A stretch of DNA of 41,889 nt from Gnetum montanum (lineage: Eukaryota > Streptophyta > Gnetopsida > Gnetales > Gnetaceae): positions 246,354 through 288,242 of the forward strand of contig MNCI01034881.1 in the NCBI GenBank assembly GCA_015680685.1. Reading direction: 5' to 3'. Below are positions 11,301 to 22,261 of this stretch, piece after piece. The notes beneath the pieces were generated by a model. The model saw nothing but the letters and a program-made list of their open reading frames with translations. It made no database searches and was not told where the DNA came from. Both the position numbers and the translations under genes were made by a program. The number at the start of each line of letters is the position of its first letter. The stretch's first letter is position 1.

Positions 11301-11616
11301 TCCTTGAACTTGAGGGCCCTCCTAAACTATCTACTTACTTAGCTTTACCAAAAATGTCTGAGTCTCCAGGACATCATTCCTTATGTAATCACCTACTAGA
11401 GGAATCTAAGAAAACTTTGTTCTTTCCTTATTAGGAAGTTCAAGTGCAACATCCCACCTCTATCTTAGCCTGAATGAGTGGGGCCCACTTTTAATTATTC
11501 AGCAAAGTAGGCTTTAATTATTGCACAAGGTGGATTTTAATTTTCTTTGTAAGATGGAATACTATATGTTCTCATCATGCACTTGTTTCTTAAAGCACAT
11601 TTTAGCATCACTACTA

Positions 11617-11683
11617 TAAACATACTAATGAGGGGTGAGATTCCTTGAAAATGTTTTATGTAGCAGCTTTACTTGTATGTTTG
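11617..11683 (+). ncRNA. Hammerhead-ribozyme-like motif, copy 3 leader
   Basis: This is the best of the three. Arm AAACATA (11618-11624), CTAATGAG (11625-11632), hairpin GGG TGAGA TTCC, GAAA (11647-11650), then arm TATGTTT (11676-11682), which is a perfect 7-bp complement of the first arm. Against the hammerhead consensus the CTGATGA box has one change (G to A), and the triplet before the second arm reads TTG here where copy 1 has TTC. Stem III between GAAA and the cleavage site pairs poorly. Confidence 0.4.
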
Positions 11684-13226
11684 TTTTGAGCCTTTCTTAG
11701 ATTTTTTTCTTCTTGTCTTTCTGTCTTTCTATCTTTTCTTCAACCACATAAGATCTTACTTAAAAATTTAAGTATCCTAAATTTTTTCTTTTATCTCATA
11801 GCCTAAAGAAAATTAGCTTTATAGATTAGTAGCCTTCTACCTCATCATCTTCAAGGGATCAAACCCACACTACTAATCTCGAGCACTACCCAGGTAACGA
11901 TCCCCCTGCTAGCTCTTCAAGGAAAAGATCTTATTTACTAGAGACTTCTGTAGAGCACAACATGAATCTACAGATAGGTCCATGTCATACCAACTATCTA
12001 GTTCATGAAGATCCTCTTGGTTCAATAGATGATCTAGGATCTTTCTACCAAGCCAAGTTTTTACATTAGATAGAAGAACTTCATGCAAACCTCAATCAGT
12101 GTGTTAATGATCTTCATGCAAAGCATGTTTGTTAGGCTAACACTCTCTACACTAAATTAAGTCACTACCAAAAACAACTTGTAGATTCTAAGATCCTCCT
12201 CAACACACTTCAATCTAAATGTGCCTTCACTTGCTAACAATTGAATGACACCAAAATGTGTTCTTCTACCAATAAAGATTCACTACAAATTCCTAAAGTT
12301 CTACTAGATATGATCAACACTGCTACAAAGTGACATCATGAGCACATTCATGATGTAGAGCACTCCCATCACAAGAGAATTGAGAAATTGCACTCAAAAA
12401 CATTATTGGTTCATAGTTTGTGCTTCGTTGCTCAGGGCCTTAAAGCTTCAACCCCTGAAGGAGATGCCATTTTCAATCTTTAAAAATTAGAATCTTTCTC
12501 ACATGAAGCTTCTTCAAAGTTTGTTGAATGCATCTCAACTATCAATCAACCCACCTCTTATATCAATGCTCTTCTATAGATCTACTTCAAAAATCTTAAG
12601 GAATCCTTCCTTAATGAAAGGATTTAGTTCTAGATTCATGCAAAAGCTTGGACAAAAGTAGAGGAAACACAAAAGAATCCTACTTCTGCTGCAAAGACTG
12701 AAGTAGATCGCCTAGACCTTGGTCCTATAGTCAAGGAGGTATACAAGGATACCATTTTCCAAGAATGGGATTCTATAGTCAAAAAATTCAACGAATGGTT
12801 GAAGGATCATGACATCCTCCCTGACAATCCTACCCAACCCTATTACCCTCCGTAGAATAGGAATAAGAAAAATAAGTAGAATCACAAGAAATAGAGACAC
12901 TTGCAGCCAAAACCTATATGAGTATAGGTTAATTATTCTTTAAATGGCACATGCCTAGCCTACAAAACTCCTTCCCAGGTTGGGCCATACCAACAGCCAA
13001 AAAAGAAGAACTCTACCTCTAGTGCCTCTAGGCCATCTTTCTTAGAATCACACCAAGGCCACCACCATCAGCAACATAACTCTCCACCATCTGTGCCATA
13101 GCCAAGAACACCATGCCAGACTTCTTCCTAAAGAAAGTTCAAAAATCATCCTCCCAGATGTAGTTGAAATTCTAGCTCCTGGCCATTGCCCAGAACTCTT
13201 ATGCCTATCTTCTCTTTCAATGTAAG

Positions 13227-13505
13227 TTGGTCTACAAGGTAGAAAATCACATTTCTAACTTTTCCATTCATAATTATTCATCAATATATCTTTCTCTTGA
13301 TGAAATAAAAGTTCTTAGCTTTGGCCTTAAATTCATTGCTTTCCATCTTCCCATGGATCGTTATGTAGTTCTCAAGGAATTCACTGCCGTCGCCAGACTT
13401 TTTCGACTACACAACTTTTTCAAAGACAAAACAAAAGAGGTAAACCAATCTTTTTTATCTTTCTTGGAATCCCTTTGTCTTGCTAAGAGGAAGTTAAATT
13501 TCTGA
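13227..13505 (+). pseudogene. RT-upstream module of the Penelope-like element, copy 3
   Basis: A 92-codon open segment homologous to 7143-7415, with VENHISNFSIHN, LDEIKVL, FGLKFI, FFKDKTKEVNQSFLSFLE and LAKRKLNF. The remainder of the RT is absent because the copy stops at 13761. Confidence 0.55.
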
Positions 13506-15150
13506 AGCAACTAGAATCTACCCATTAGCAGCTTCAACTAGCATCTAGAGACATCTATTCTTAATTGTCTCTCATCTCTTGAGACTACTCTTTCTTCTTC
13601 GGATATTTCTTGTAGGCATCCATTTCCTTGATGTCTTCTTAGAGCTCTTTATAAACTCTAGAAATATCAAAGCATTGTGATTTTTCCTACTAATAGAAAT
13701 TTTGGTATCTATATTCTGGACACCTCTTGGTACTATTAAGAGGCCATCAGACAATTATCAACTCCCTAAACCCTAAACCTTGAACCTTGAACCCTAAATC
13801 CTAAACCCTAAAACCTTAATGACTAAACCATGAACCCTAAGCCTTGAACCCTAAAACCTAAACTCTAAACCCTGAACCCTAAATCCTAAACCCTAAACAC
13901 TAAATCCTAAACCCTAAACCATAAGAACCATAAATTCTGAACCCTAAACCCTAAATCCAAAACCCAAAACCCAAAACTTAAAACCCAAAATCCTAAACCA
14001 TAAACCCTAAACTCTCATAACAATAAACCCTAAATCCTAAGAATCCTAAACCTTGAACCCTGAACCCTGAACCTTGAATCCTAAAACCATAAACCCTAAA
14101 CCCTAAACATCCTAAACTATATAGCCTAAAAGCTATACATCTTAAACCCTAAAAAGCTTACATCTTAAACACTAAATCTTAAACCCAAAAAATCCAAATA
14201 TTAAATCCTAAACATCCTAACCCATACATCTTAAACCCCCATAATCTAAACTCTAAAAATCATAAACCCTAAAAAAACACAAATCCTAAATGCTAGAAAA
14301 CAAAAGTTGTAAAAACTCTAAACCCTTAAAATCCTAAAAAATATAAACCCTAAATTATAAACTTTAAACCTTAAATATTAAATAACCTAAATCCTAACTA
14401 CTAAACACTAAAAATCTTAAAACCTAAACATTAAAAACTATACACCCTAAATCCTATACATTAAATCTTAAATCCTAAACCCTAAAGAACCCTAGCCTAT
14501 ATATCCAGAAACACTCAAACATAATCCCTAAAAATCATAAATCCTATACTTGAAAACCTAAATCCTAAAAACCATAAAAACCCTAAACCATAAATCATCC
14601 CTAAAACTTCTAAATCATAATGCTTAAAACCCCAACACTAAAATCCTAGAAACCCTAAAGCCTAAAAATTCTAAACCCATAAAATTCTAAACTCCTAAAT
14701 GCTAAAAACCCATAAACCATAAACCCTTATAATCCTAAATCCTAAATCATGAATCCTAAACCTATAAAAATCCTAAATACCAAATCCTAAAAAATTACTA
14801 AATACTAAATATTAAAAAATCCTAAAACCTAACCTCTAAAACCAATAAAATGAAAACCCTAAAACATAATTCCTAAACCTTATAAAACCCTAAACCCAAT
14901 ACCATATACACCAAAAATCCTAAATCCTAGACCCTTAAATACCATAAACACTAAAACCTAAAAAATCCTAAACCCAAAGCCTTAAAAATCATAATCCCCT
15001 AGACCCTCAAAATTCTTAAATTATAAAACGTTAAAATTACAATATCTAATTCCTAAACCATAAATACTAACCTCTAAATTCTAAAAAACCCCAAAAGCTA
15101 AACCTTTAAAAAACTAAACCCTAAAAATCCTAAATCCTAAAATCTAAATC

Positions 15151-15640
15151 ATATTAAGAATATCTTATATAATTCAGTAGGATGGAAGGATATTAAAGGC
15201 ATAGATGAAGATAATTTCATAAAGATCATAAGTACCTATTATTAATTGGAGATGTAGAGATAGATGATTTTGTATTATCATCATGTGCAAATAATGAGGT
15301 TTTAGCCTAGTTCTAAGACACTTAATTTGAAAAATCAATGTCATGGATTCAATTTTGGTGGATAATGCTACACTATATGTTTTGATTAGTCTATATATTT
15401 TAGGTGTACTATACTACCATTATTTCTTCATTCTAACACTACTATAGGTAGGTGCAATTATTTGTTCAATAATTGGATAACATAGACTAAAATTCCAACT
15501 TGTGTACTTGATTCCTACATCATCATTTGTAATGCAATTAACATAAAATTATTTGGGCCTCCTTGGTAAATCTATGCTAAGAGATGGGTACAACCAATGT
15601 TTTGAATTTAGCAAAACATGGAAATTAGCTACTTGATACC
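15151..15640 (+). repeat. 480-bp unit, copy U1, with tRNA-like A and B boxes
   Basis: The unit starts at the word family TATTRAGRAAATGTTGTATAA and ends near ATTAGCT. An A-box-like TTTAGCCTAGTTCTAAGAC lies at 15301-15319 and a B-box-like GGATTCAATTTTGG at 15345-15358, with spacing compatible with a pol III internal promoter. Downstream is an AT-rich body shared by the other copies. Telomere-like repeats lie on both sides. Confidence 0.65.
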
Positions 15641-17658
15641 ATAAACGAAAAATCCTAAAGGACCCTAAACTGTAAAAACTCTATACCCTAAACCATAAAT
15701 CAAAAAACTAGAAAATATTGAAACCTAAACTCTAAAAAATCCTAACAACCTAAAAACTAACCCCTAAAAACCTTAAAAACTAAATCCTAAAATCCTGAAC
15801 TCTTAAATCATAAAAGCTAAAACACTAAATCCTAAACATTAAAAACTCCTAAATCATATATTCTAAAATCTAAATCCATAAACCCAAAATCCTAAAAATC
15901 CTAAACCATATACCCTAAAAACTATAAATATCAAACTACTAAATCCTAAAACACTAACCCCTAAAAAATTCCAATCCTTAAACCTAATCCCTCCAAAATC
16001 ATAAATCCTATAAAATCCTAAACACTAAACCTTTTATCATAAAAAATCATAAGCCCTAAAATCCTAAACCCTAAAACCCATAAATCATAAACAATAAAAC
16101 CTAAACCCTAAAATATCTTAAAACCTAAATTTTAAAACCCCTAAACTGTAAAAACTCCTTAACCTATAAACCTTAGAAATCATAAATCCTAAACCCTAAA
16201 ACCTAGAATCTAAATGTAATACCTTTAAAAATCCTAATCCTAAACCCTAGAAAAATTCTAACCCATAAACCATAAAAACCCTCAAACCTAAATCCTAAAA
16301 AGCATTAACCTTAAACCCTCAAATTTAAATCCTAAAAACCTTAAATCATAAAACATAAAAACCATAAACCATAAAATTCTAAAAACTAAAACCTAATCTA
16401 TAAACCCTAAAAAAACCTTAGCCCTATACACTATACCCTAAAAATCCTAAATCATAGACCCTAAAAAATCCTAAACCTTGAACCTTGAAAATTATATAGC
16501 CTAAACCCTAAAAATCTTAAATTATAAAGACTAAATCCTAAACCCTAAAAAATCCTAATCCTAAATCCCAAAACCTCTAAGCCCTAAAAGCCCAAAAATA
16601 TAAACTCAAAAATCACAAACCCGAAAATCTTAAAAATCAAAACCTTAAAAACTCTAAATCTTGAACCCTAAAAATCCTAAACCCCTGAACACTAAAAAAT
16701 TATAAACCCTAAAAAAACCCTAAAAATCCTTAACACAAAACCATAAACCATATGTCCCAAACCCATAAAAAACTTAAACCATAAATCCTAAAAAATAATA
16801 AACATTAAATAGCAAAAATTCATAAACCCTAAATTGCAAAAAGTAACCCCTAAAATCCTTAAATTAGAACCCCTAAAGCATAATCTATAAATCCTAATAA
16901 ACCCTTAATCCTATATATTATACCGTAAAAATTCTAAATACTAAAACCTAAAAAATCCTATCACTCAATCAATATAAATTATACAACCTAAACCCTAGAA
17001 ACTTTAAATTCCAAACACTGAATCCTAAACCCTAAAAAATCCTAACTCTAAATTGTAGAAAATCCTGAACCCCAAACCCTGGAAATCCTAAAACCCAAAA
17101 CCTTAAAATCATAAATCTTAAATCCCAGAAATCATAAATCTTAACCTCTAAAACACACTAAAACTAAAATCCTAAAAACTCTAGACCCTATAATTCCAAA
17201 AAAATTTAATCCCCTAAAACCATGAAACCTAATCTTTATAAAATCTTAAATTGTAAAACCTGAATGACTAAACACTAAAAATCATATATCCTAAATTATA
17301 AAAACTATACATCCTAAACCCTAAGAAATCCTAATAGTAATTTATTAGAACCCTAACACATAATCCTAAACCACAAACCCTACAAATAATAAAACATAAA
17401 TCCTAGAAACCCCTCAATCGTAAACCCTAAACCATATACCATAAAGAATACTAAAAACTAAATAGTAAGAAATCCTAAACCCTAAATCCTAAAAAATCCT
17501 TAACCTTATACCCTATATCATAAAATCCTAAACCCTAAACCTTTAAAAATACTAAATCCTAAACCCTAAAAAAATTCAAAATCCTAAACCCAAAAAATTC
17601 TAAACTCTAAGTTATAAGAACACTAAACCCTAAAAACCCTCAATCCTAAACTATAAAC

Positions 17659-18005
17659 CCCATTAAGGAGATCTTGCATCGTTTAGTAAGATGCAAGGAT
17701 ATTAATGACATAGATGAAGATAATTTTATTCTCATAATAATGTCCTATTATTAATTAGAGGTGTAGGAATAGATGACATGGTATTACTATCATGTATAAA
17801 CAATGAGGTGTTTTCTTACTACTAAGACTCTTTGTTTCAAAACTCAAAGTCATGGGTTTGATTTTCGTGGCCAATGCTAAGTTATAAAGTTTTTATTAAA
17901 CTATATATATTGGGTGTACTATATTATAATTATTTCTTGGTTCCAACACCATTATGGATAGGTGCAATTATTTGTTCAATATTTGTATAGCCTAGAACAA
18001 AATTC
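17659..18005 (+). repeat. 480-bp unit, copy U2, 3'-truncated
   Basis: Same start and body as U1. The A-box region is altered; the B-box-like GGGTTTGATTTTCG is at about 17854. The unit passes back into telomere-like sequence about 130 bp early. Confidence 0.62.
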
Positions 18006-18680
18006 CTAAAAATCATAATTAGTAAATCATAAACATTAGCTTTTATAAATCCTAAACCATTAACATTAAACCATAAAAATCATAAACCCTAAACCCAAAA
18101 ATCCATAAATTTTAAATCCTAAAAATTGTAAATTCGAAACCCTGAAAAATCATAAACTATAAACACAAAAAATCATAAACAATAAACCTTAAAAATCATA
18201 AATCCTAATAATAGTAAACCATAAAAATCCTAAACACTAAACTCTATACACTAAAATTTCTAATAACTAAACCCTATATCCTAAAAATCCTAAAGACTAA
18301 ACCACTAAATCCTAGAAACTCTAAAGGCTAAAAAGCCCTAAACCTTTAAAACCTTAAATTCCAAAGCATTAAAAAATCCTAAACCCTAAATCCTAAATCC
18401 TAGAATCTAAATCTTAAACTCCTAAATAATAATTCCTTAAAATTCTAAAATCTAAATTCAAAAAACAATTCTTAGAACCTTAATGCTAAAACCCCTAAAT
18501 AGTAAAAAACCTTAAACCCCTATGCTAGAAAAATCTATACCCTAAACCCTAAAACATAAACTATAAACCCTAAACCTAAAATCCTAAAACACTATAGCCT
18601 ATATCCTAAAATACCCTAGACCCTAATAACCCTAAACTCTAAAACTTAAAAATTCTAAACTATAATACCTACAACCTAAA

Positions 18681-19172
18681 TCCTACTAAGTAAATGTAGG
18701 ATAATGTAGTAGGACTAAAGGATACTAAAGGAATAGTTGAAGATAATATTATTCTCATAGTAAGGACCTATTATCAATTGGAGATGTAGTGATAGATGAT
18801 GTAGTCTTATTATCATGTGTAAACAATGAGGTATTAAAAATACTCGTATGACTCTAGATTTTAAAATTTAATGTCAAGGATCAATTTTGTGGGTAATGCT
18901 AAGTTATAAAGTTTAGAATACACTATGTATGTATATTAGATGTACTTATATTACAATTATTTTAGGGTTCCAACACCCCTATCGATAGCTGTAGTTATTT
19001 CTTTAATAATTGAATAATATAGAAAAATATTTAAACCTATGCACTTGATTCTTATATCATCATTGATAAAGTAATTAACATAAAATTATCTAGGACTTCT
19101 AAGCTTACTTAGGCCTAGAGATGGATTCCACCAATGTTTTGAAAATTACAAAATCATAAAAATTAGCTTCCA
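18681..19172 (+). repeat. 480-bp unit, copy U3
   Basis: Full-length copy with conserved ends, including the terminal CCACCAATGTTTTGAAAATTA and ATTAGCTTCC words. The A- and B-box words have decayed (AGGATCAATTTTG near 18877). Confidence 0.62.
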
Positions 19173-20002
19173 AAAAGACTAAATCATAAATCCTATAAAA
19201 ACCTAAAAGCTAAAATGTAGATCATAAAATCTTGACTATAAATCTTAAAAAAAACATAAGCATTTAACCTTAAAAAACTAGAAATCATATCCACTAAAAA
19301 ATCCTAAACCCTAATGCCTAAAATATCCTAAACCCAAAACCCTAAAAATCTTAAATCCTAAATGGTAAAATATCCTAAGTCCTAAAAACCTTAAAATGTA
19401 AAACCTAAAACATAAACCATAAACATTAATACCTACACCCTAAATCATAAAAGACTCTAAATCCTAATAAGAATAAACCATAAATCCTTAACCCTAATCC
19501 ATAAAAGCCACTAAACTCTAAATCCTAAAAATCTTAAATTGTAAATTGAAAAAAATTATAAAAACCTTATTACATAAAACCTAAACCCTAAATTCTAAAC
19601 ATTAAATCCTAAACCCTAAATCCTAAAAGCCCCTAAACCCTAATATCCATAAACCCTAAATCCTAAACCCTAAATCGTAAGCCCTAAATGCTAAAACCCC
19701 TAATTCCTAAAAAGTAAAAATAAGAACCCCTAAATCTTAAAAACCATAAACCATAAACCCTAAAACCTAAACACTAAGAACCATAAAGCATAAATCCAAA
19801 AAAATCCTAAAAACCATCAAACCAGAACTCTAGAAATCCTAATCCATAAAACCTAGAAAATCGTAAACCCTAAACCCTAAATCCTTAAGCACTAAACCCT
19901 AAATCTTATATCATAATCCATAAAATCAAAAAAATCCTAAAACCTAAAAATCATAAAACATAAATCCTAGAAAATCCTAAAGCATAAATTCTAAGACCTA
20001 AA

Positions 20003-20474
20003 CACTATTGAGTAAATGTTGTATAATGTAGCAAGTTGGAATTATGTTGAACGCATAGATGAAGATAATTCTATTATAATTAAAAACCATATTATCAATT
20101 GGAAATGCAAGAATAGATGACGTGGTCTTATAATCATGTACAAATAATGAGGTTTTAGCCTAGTGGTAAGACTCTATATTGAAAGCTCAAAGTCATGGAT
20201 TCAATTTTGATGCGCAATGTTAAGTTACAAATTTTTGATTAGGTATACTTATATTACAATTATTCCAGAGTTCCAGGAATTCCATCAATAGGTAAAATAT
20301 TGGTTTAATAATTGGATAGCTTAGAATAAAATTTAAACCTATGCACTTCATTCCTACATCTTCATTGGTAATGAAAGTAACACAATATTATCTAGACATT
20401 CTAGGTTTGTCTACAAAGAAAGATGGTTTCCACCAATGTTTTGAAAATTAGAAAATCATAAAAATTATCTTCCA
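20003..20474 (+). repeat. 480-bp unit, copy U4, best-preserved A box
   Basis: A-box-like TTTAGCCTAGTGGTAAGAC at about 20154-20172 fits the tRNA A-box pattern TRGCNNAGTGG. The B-box-like GGATTCAATTTTGA is at about 20197. The remaining body matches U1 and U3. Confidence 0.66.
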
Positions 20475-20719
20475 AAAAACATAAGCCCTAAATGTTAAAC
20501 CTTGAAACCATAAACCCTACACCATAAACACCAAATCCTAAAAAATATAAGCCATAAACCATAAACCATAAATGCAAAAAATCTTAAATCTTAATAAACA
20601 CTAAAACTTAAACACTATATGAAAAAAGCCATAAATCCTAATAAACACTAAAACCTTAACCATAAATACAAAAAATAATAAATTCAAATAAAGACTAAAA
20701 CCTAACCCTAAATCATAAA

Positions 20720-21706
20720 CCCTATTAAGAAAATGTTGTATAATGTAGCAGGTTGGAAGGATATTGAAGGCATCGATGAAGATAATTTTTCATCATCATG
20801 AGATGCAAACTTTTCAAAGATATTATTCAAATGGCTAAAGAATATTTCATAATATTAAGTAATTATTTTCTATTTGATTTGATCATTTTTAATTACACCA
20901 TTATGAGTAACTTCTTTAAAAATAATTATTTGGACAATTAGTATGATAATGATAAAAGTGCATTTATAAATGCTTTTGTAAAAAATAAAATTTTAAAATA
21001 TGGATCTTCAATAGGAAAATTCAAATAAGGAAAAATACACCAAATAATTTAGGAAGTATTACAATGAGGTGGCCAAGGCATTCGATTTAATAGATGCTCA
21101 AGTAAAAGAACTATAATATCTAAAATAAGTGAGAATAACTACAGGTTTGAATAAAAATATTAAAGTGCCTAATAGAGTTAATGAGTTGAGAATGAAGAAT
21201 GTAGAGTTGAATTTCAATAATAACATTTTAGAAGAAGATAACTCTACTTTATTACAATAATTGAGAGAAATATAAAGACTTAGTTAACCTAGAAGTATAA
21301 AACATATAGAGTTAGACAAGATTTTATGAAAGAAAAGAAACAGCATGGTGACATGGTGAAAAGGTTACAAGTTTAAGAGCATGTAGTTATTGATGAATAT
21401 ATTATACATTACAAATATTTTTTAAATTCGTTGGTTAAATATGACAATTATCTACTTGTTATACCATCTATCTATCCATCATGACTAGAAGTAGCATTCA
21501 ATGACATCTACAAACTTGTCACCAAATAGTTAAGTATATGAGTTAACTAGTGTTTATTGCTGATCAAGATCCAAACGTTTAATTATCTTTAACTATAATT
21601 GCTAATGCAATTCATAGAAAATTATCTAGGCCTTCTAGGATTTTGTAGCCCAAGAGATGGGTTCACTAATGTTTTGAAATTTAGGAAATTATACAAATTA
21701 GCATCT
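20720..21706 (+). repeat. 480-bp unit, copy U5, with the middle replaced by about 800 bp of unrelated sequence
   Basis: The first ~70 bp (to about 20790) match the start of the unit and 21592-21706 match its end. Between them lies AT-rich sequence not seen in the other copies, with fragments that look like a decayed coding region (for example around 21120-21330) but no maintained frame. The A- and B-box portion is absent. It is either an insertion accompanied by deletion or a variant unit. Confidence 0.55.
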
Positions 21707-22256
21707 TGAAACCCTAAATCCTAAATCTTATAAAACTCTAACCCTAGATCATAAACTGTAGACCCTAATCCCTAGAAAACTATAAACAGTAAATCCTCAA
21801 AAACACTCAACCTAAACTCTAAGCCCTGAAAACCTTAAACACTATACCTTAAAAAACCTAAACACTAAACACTAAAAATCCTATCTCTAAATTCTTAAAA
21901 TCATAAACCTTAAAAAATCCTATAACCTAAACACTAAAAATCCTAAACCTTAATAGATCCTAAAATATAAACCCTAAAAAGCATAAACCTTAAACCCTAA
22001 ATACTAAACCATAAAACCTAATCCCTAAATAGTTATAAACTCTAAATCCTAAATCCTTAAAAATGTTAAACTTAACTCCTAAAAATCCTAAACCATAAAC
22101 ATAAAGCTCTAAGAACCCTAAACCATAAACCCTAAAATCTTAAATCTTAAAAAATTGTTGACTCTAAACCTTAAAAAAACCCTAACCCTAAACACTAAAA
22201 ACTCCTAAAACCTAAACCTTTAAAATCTTAAAAAATAAACACTAAAAGACCTAAAG

Positions 22257-22261
22257 CCTAG
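22257..22261. repeat. Target-site duplication, left (CCTAG)
   Basis: CCTAG directly precedes the first base of the left LTR. The identical CCTAG (36794-36798) directly follows the last base of the right LTR. A 5-bp duplication is normal for Ty3 elements. The surrounding tract is rich in CCTA words, so chance agreement is not negligible, but both copies sit exactly at the ends. Confidence 0.75.

Larger units (their letters stand above)
7677..11355 (+). mobile_element. Penelope-like element copy 2 (longest copy, about 3.7 kb)
   Basis: Order on the + strand: leader with 23-bp repeats and a hammerhead-like motif, coding start near ATGAGCTCTG (8126), N-terminal segment, RT-upstream module, RT core and thumb, and tail. 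No GIY-YIG endonuclease signature is visible after the thumb. That fits the endonuclease-lacking branch (Athena/Coprina type), which is known to associate with telomeric repeats in several eukaryotes. Numerous stops and small indels make it non-functional. Ends are inferred from the repeat periodicity; no target duplications are visible. Confidence 0.68.
11356..13761 (+). mobile_element. Penelope-like element copy 3 (short form) abutting telomere-like repeats
   Basis: Leader, N-terminal region and RT N-terminal module are present. The copy ends after AGGCCATCAGACAATTATCA, the same RT position (within about 10 bases) at which copy 1 ends. Immediately after this, CCCTAAACCCTAAACC begins. About 100 bp are missing near 12470 relative to copies 1 and 2. 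All frames are interrupted except the 92-codon RT-upstream module at 13227-13505. Confidence 0.66.
13762..22261 (+). repeat. Degenerate interstitial telomere-like tract, C-rich on + strand
   Basis: For 8.5 kb the sequence is dominated by CCCTAAA and close variants (TCCTAAA, CCATAAA, CCCTAAAAA, CCTTGAA). Perfect tandem runs rarely exceed two or three units, so the array is old. The C-rich strand stays on + throughout. Embedded units of about 480 bp interrupt it (listed separately). No gene was found. The tract continues at 36799 after the Ty3 insertion, giving about 10.8 kb before insertion. It is interstitial, not a present chromosome end. Confidence 0.88.

Noticed and set aside
13762-22261. 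A present-day telomere
   Set aside because: Repeats are highly degenerate, interrupted by other units, and unique sequence lies on both sides. It is an interstitial tract.
13762-22261. CRISPR or bacterial-type repeat array
   Set aside because: The repeats are 7-8-base telomere variants without unique spacers, and every other feature is of plant retroelement type.
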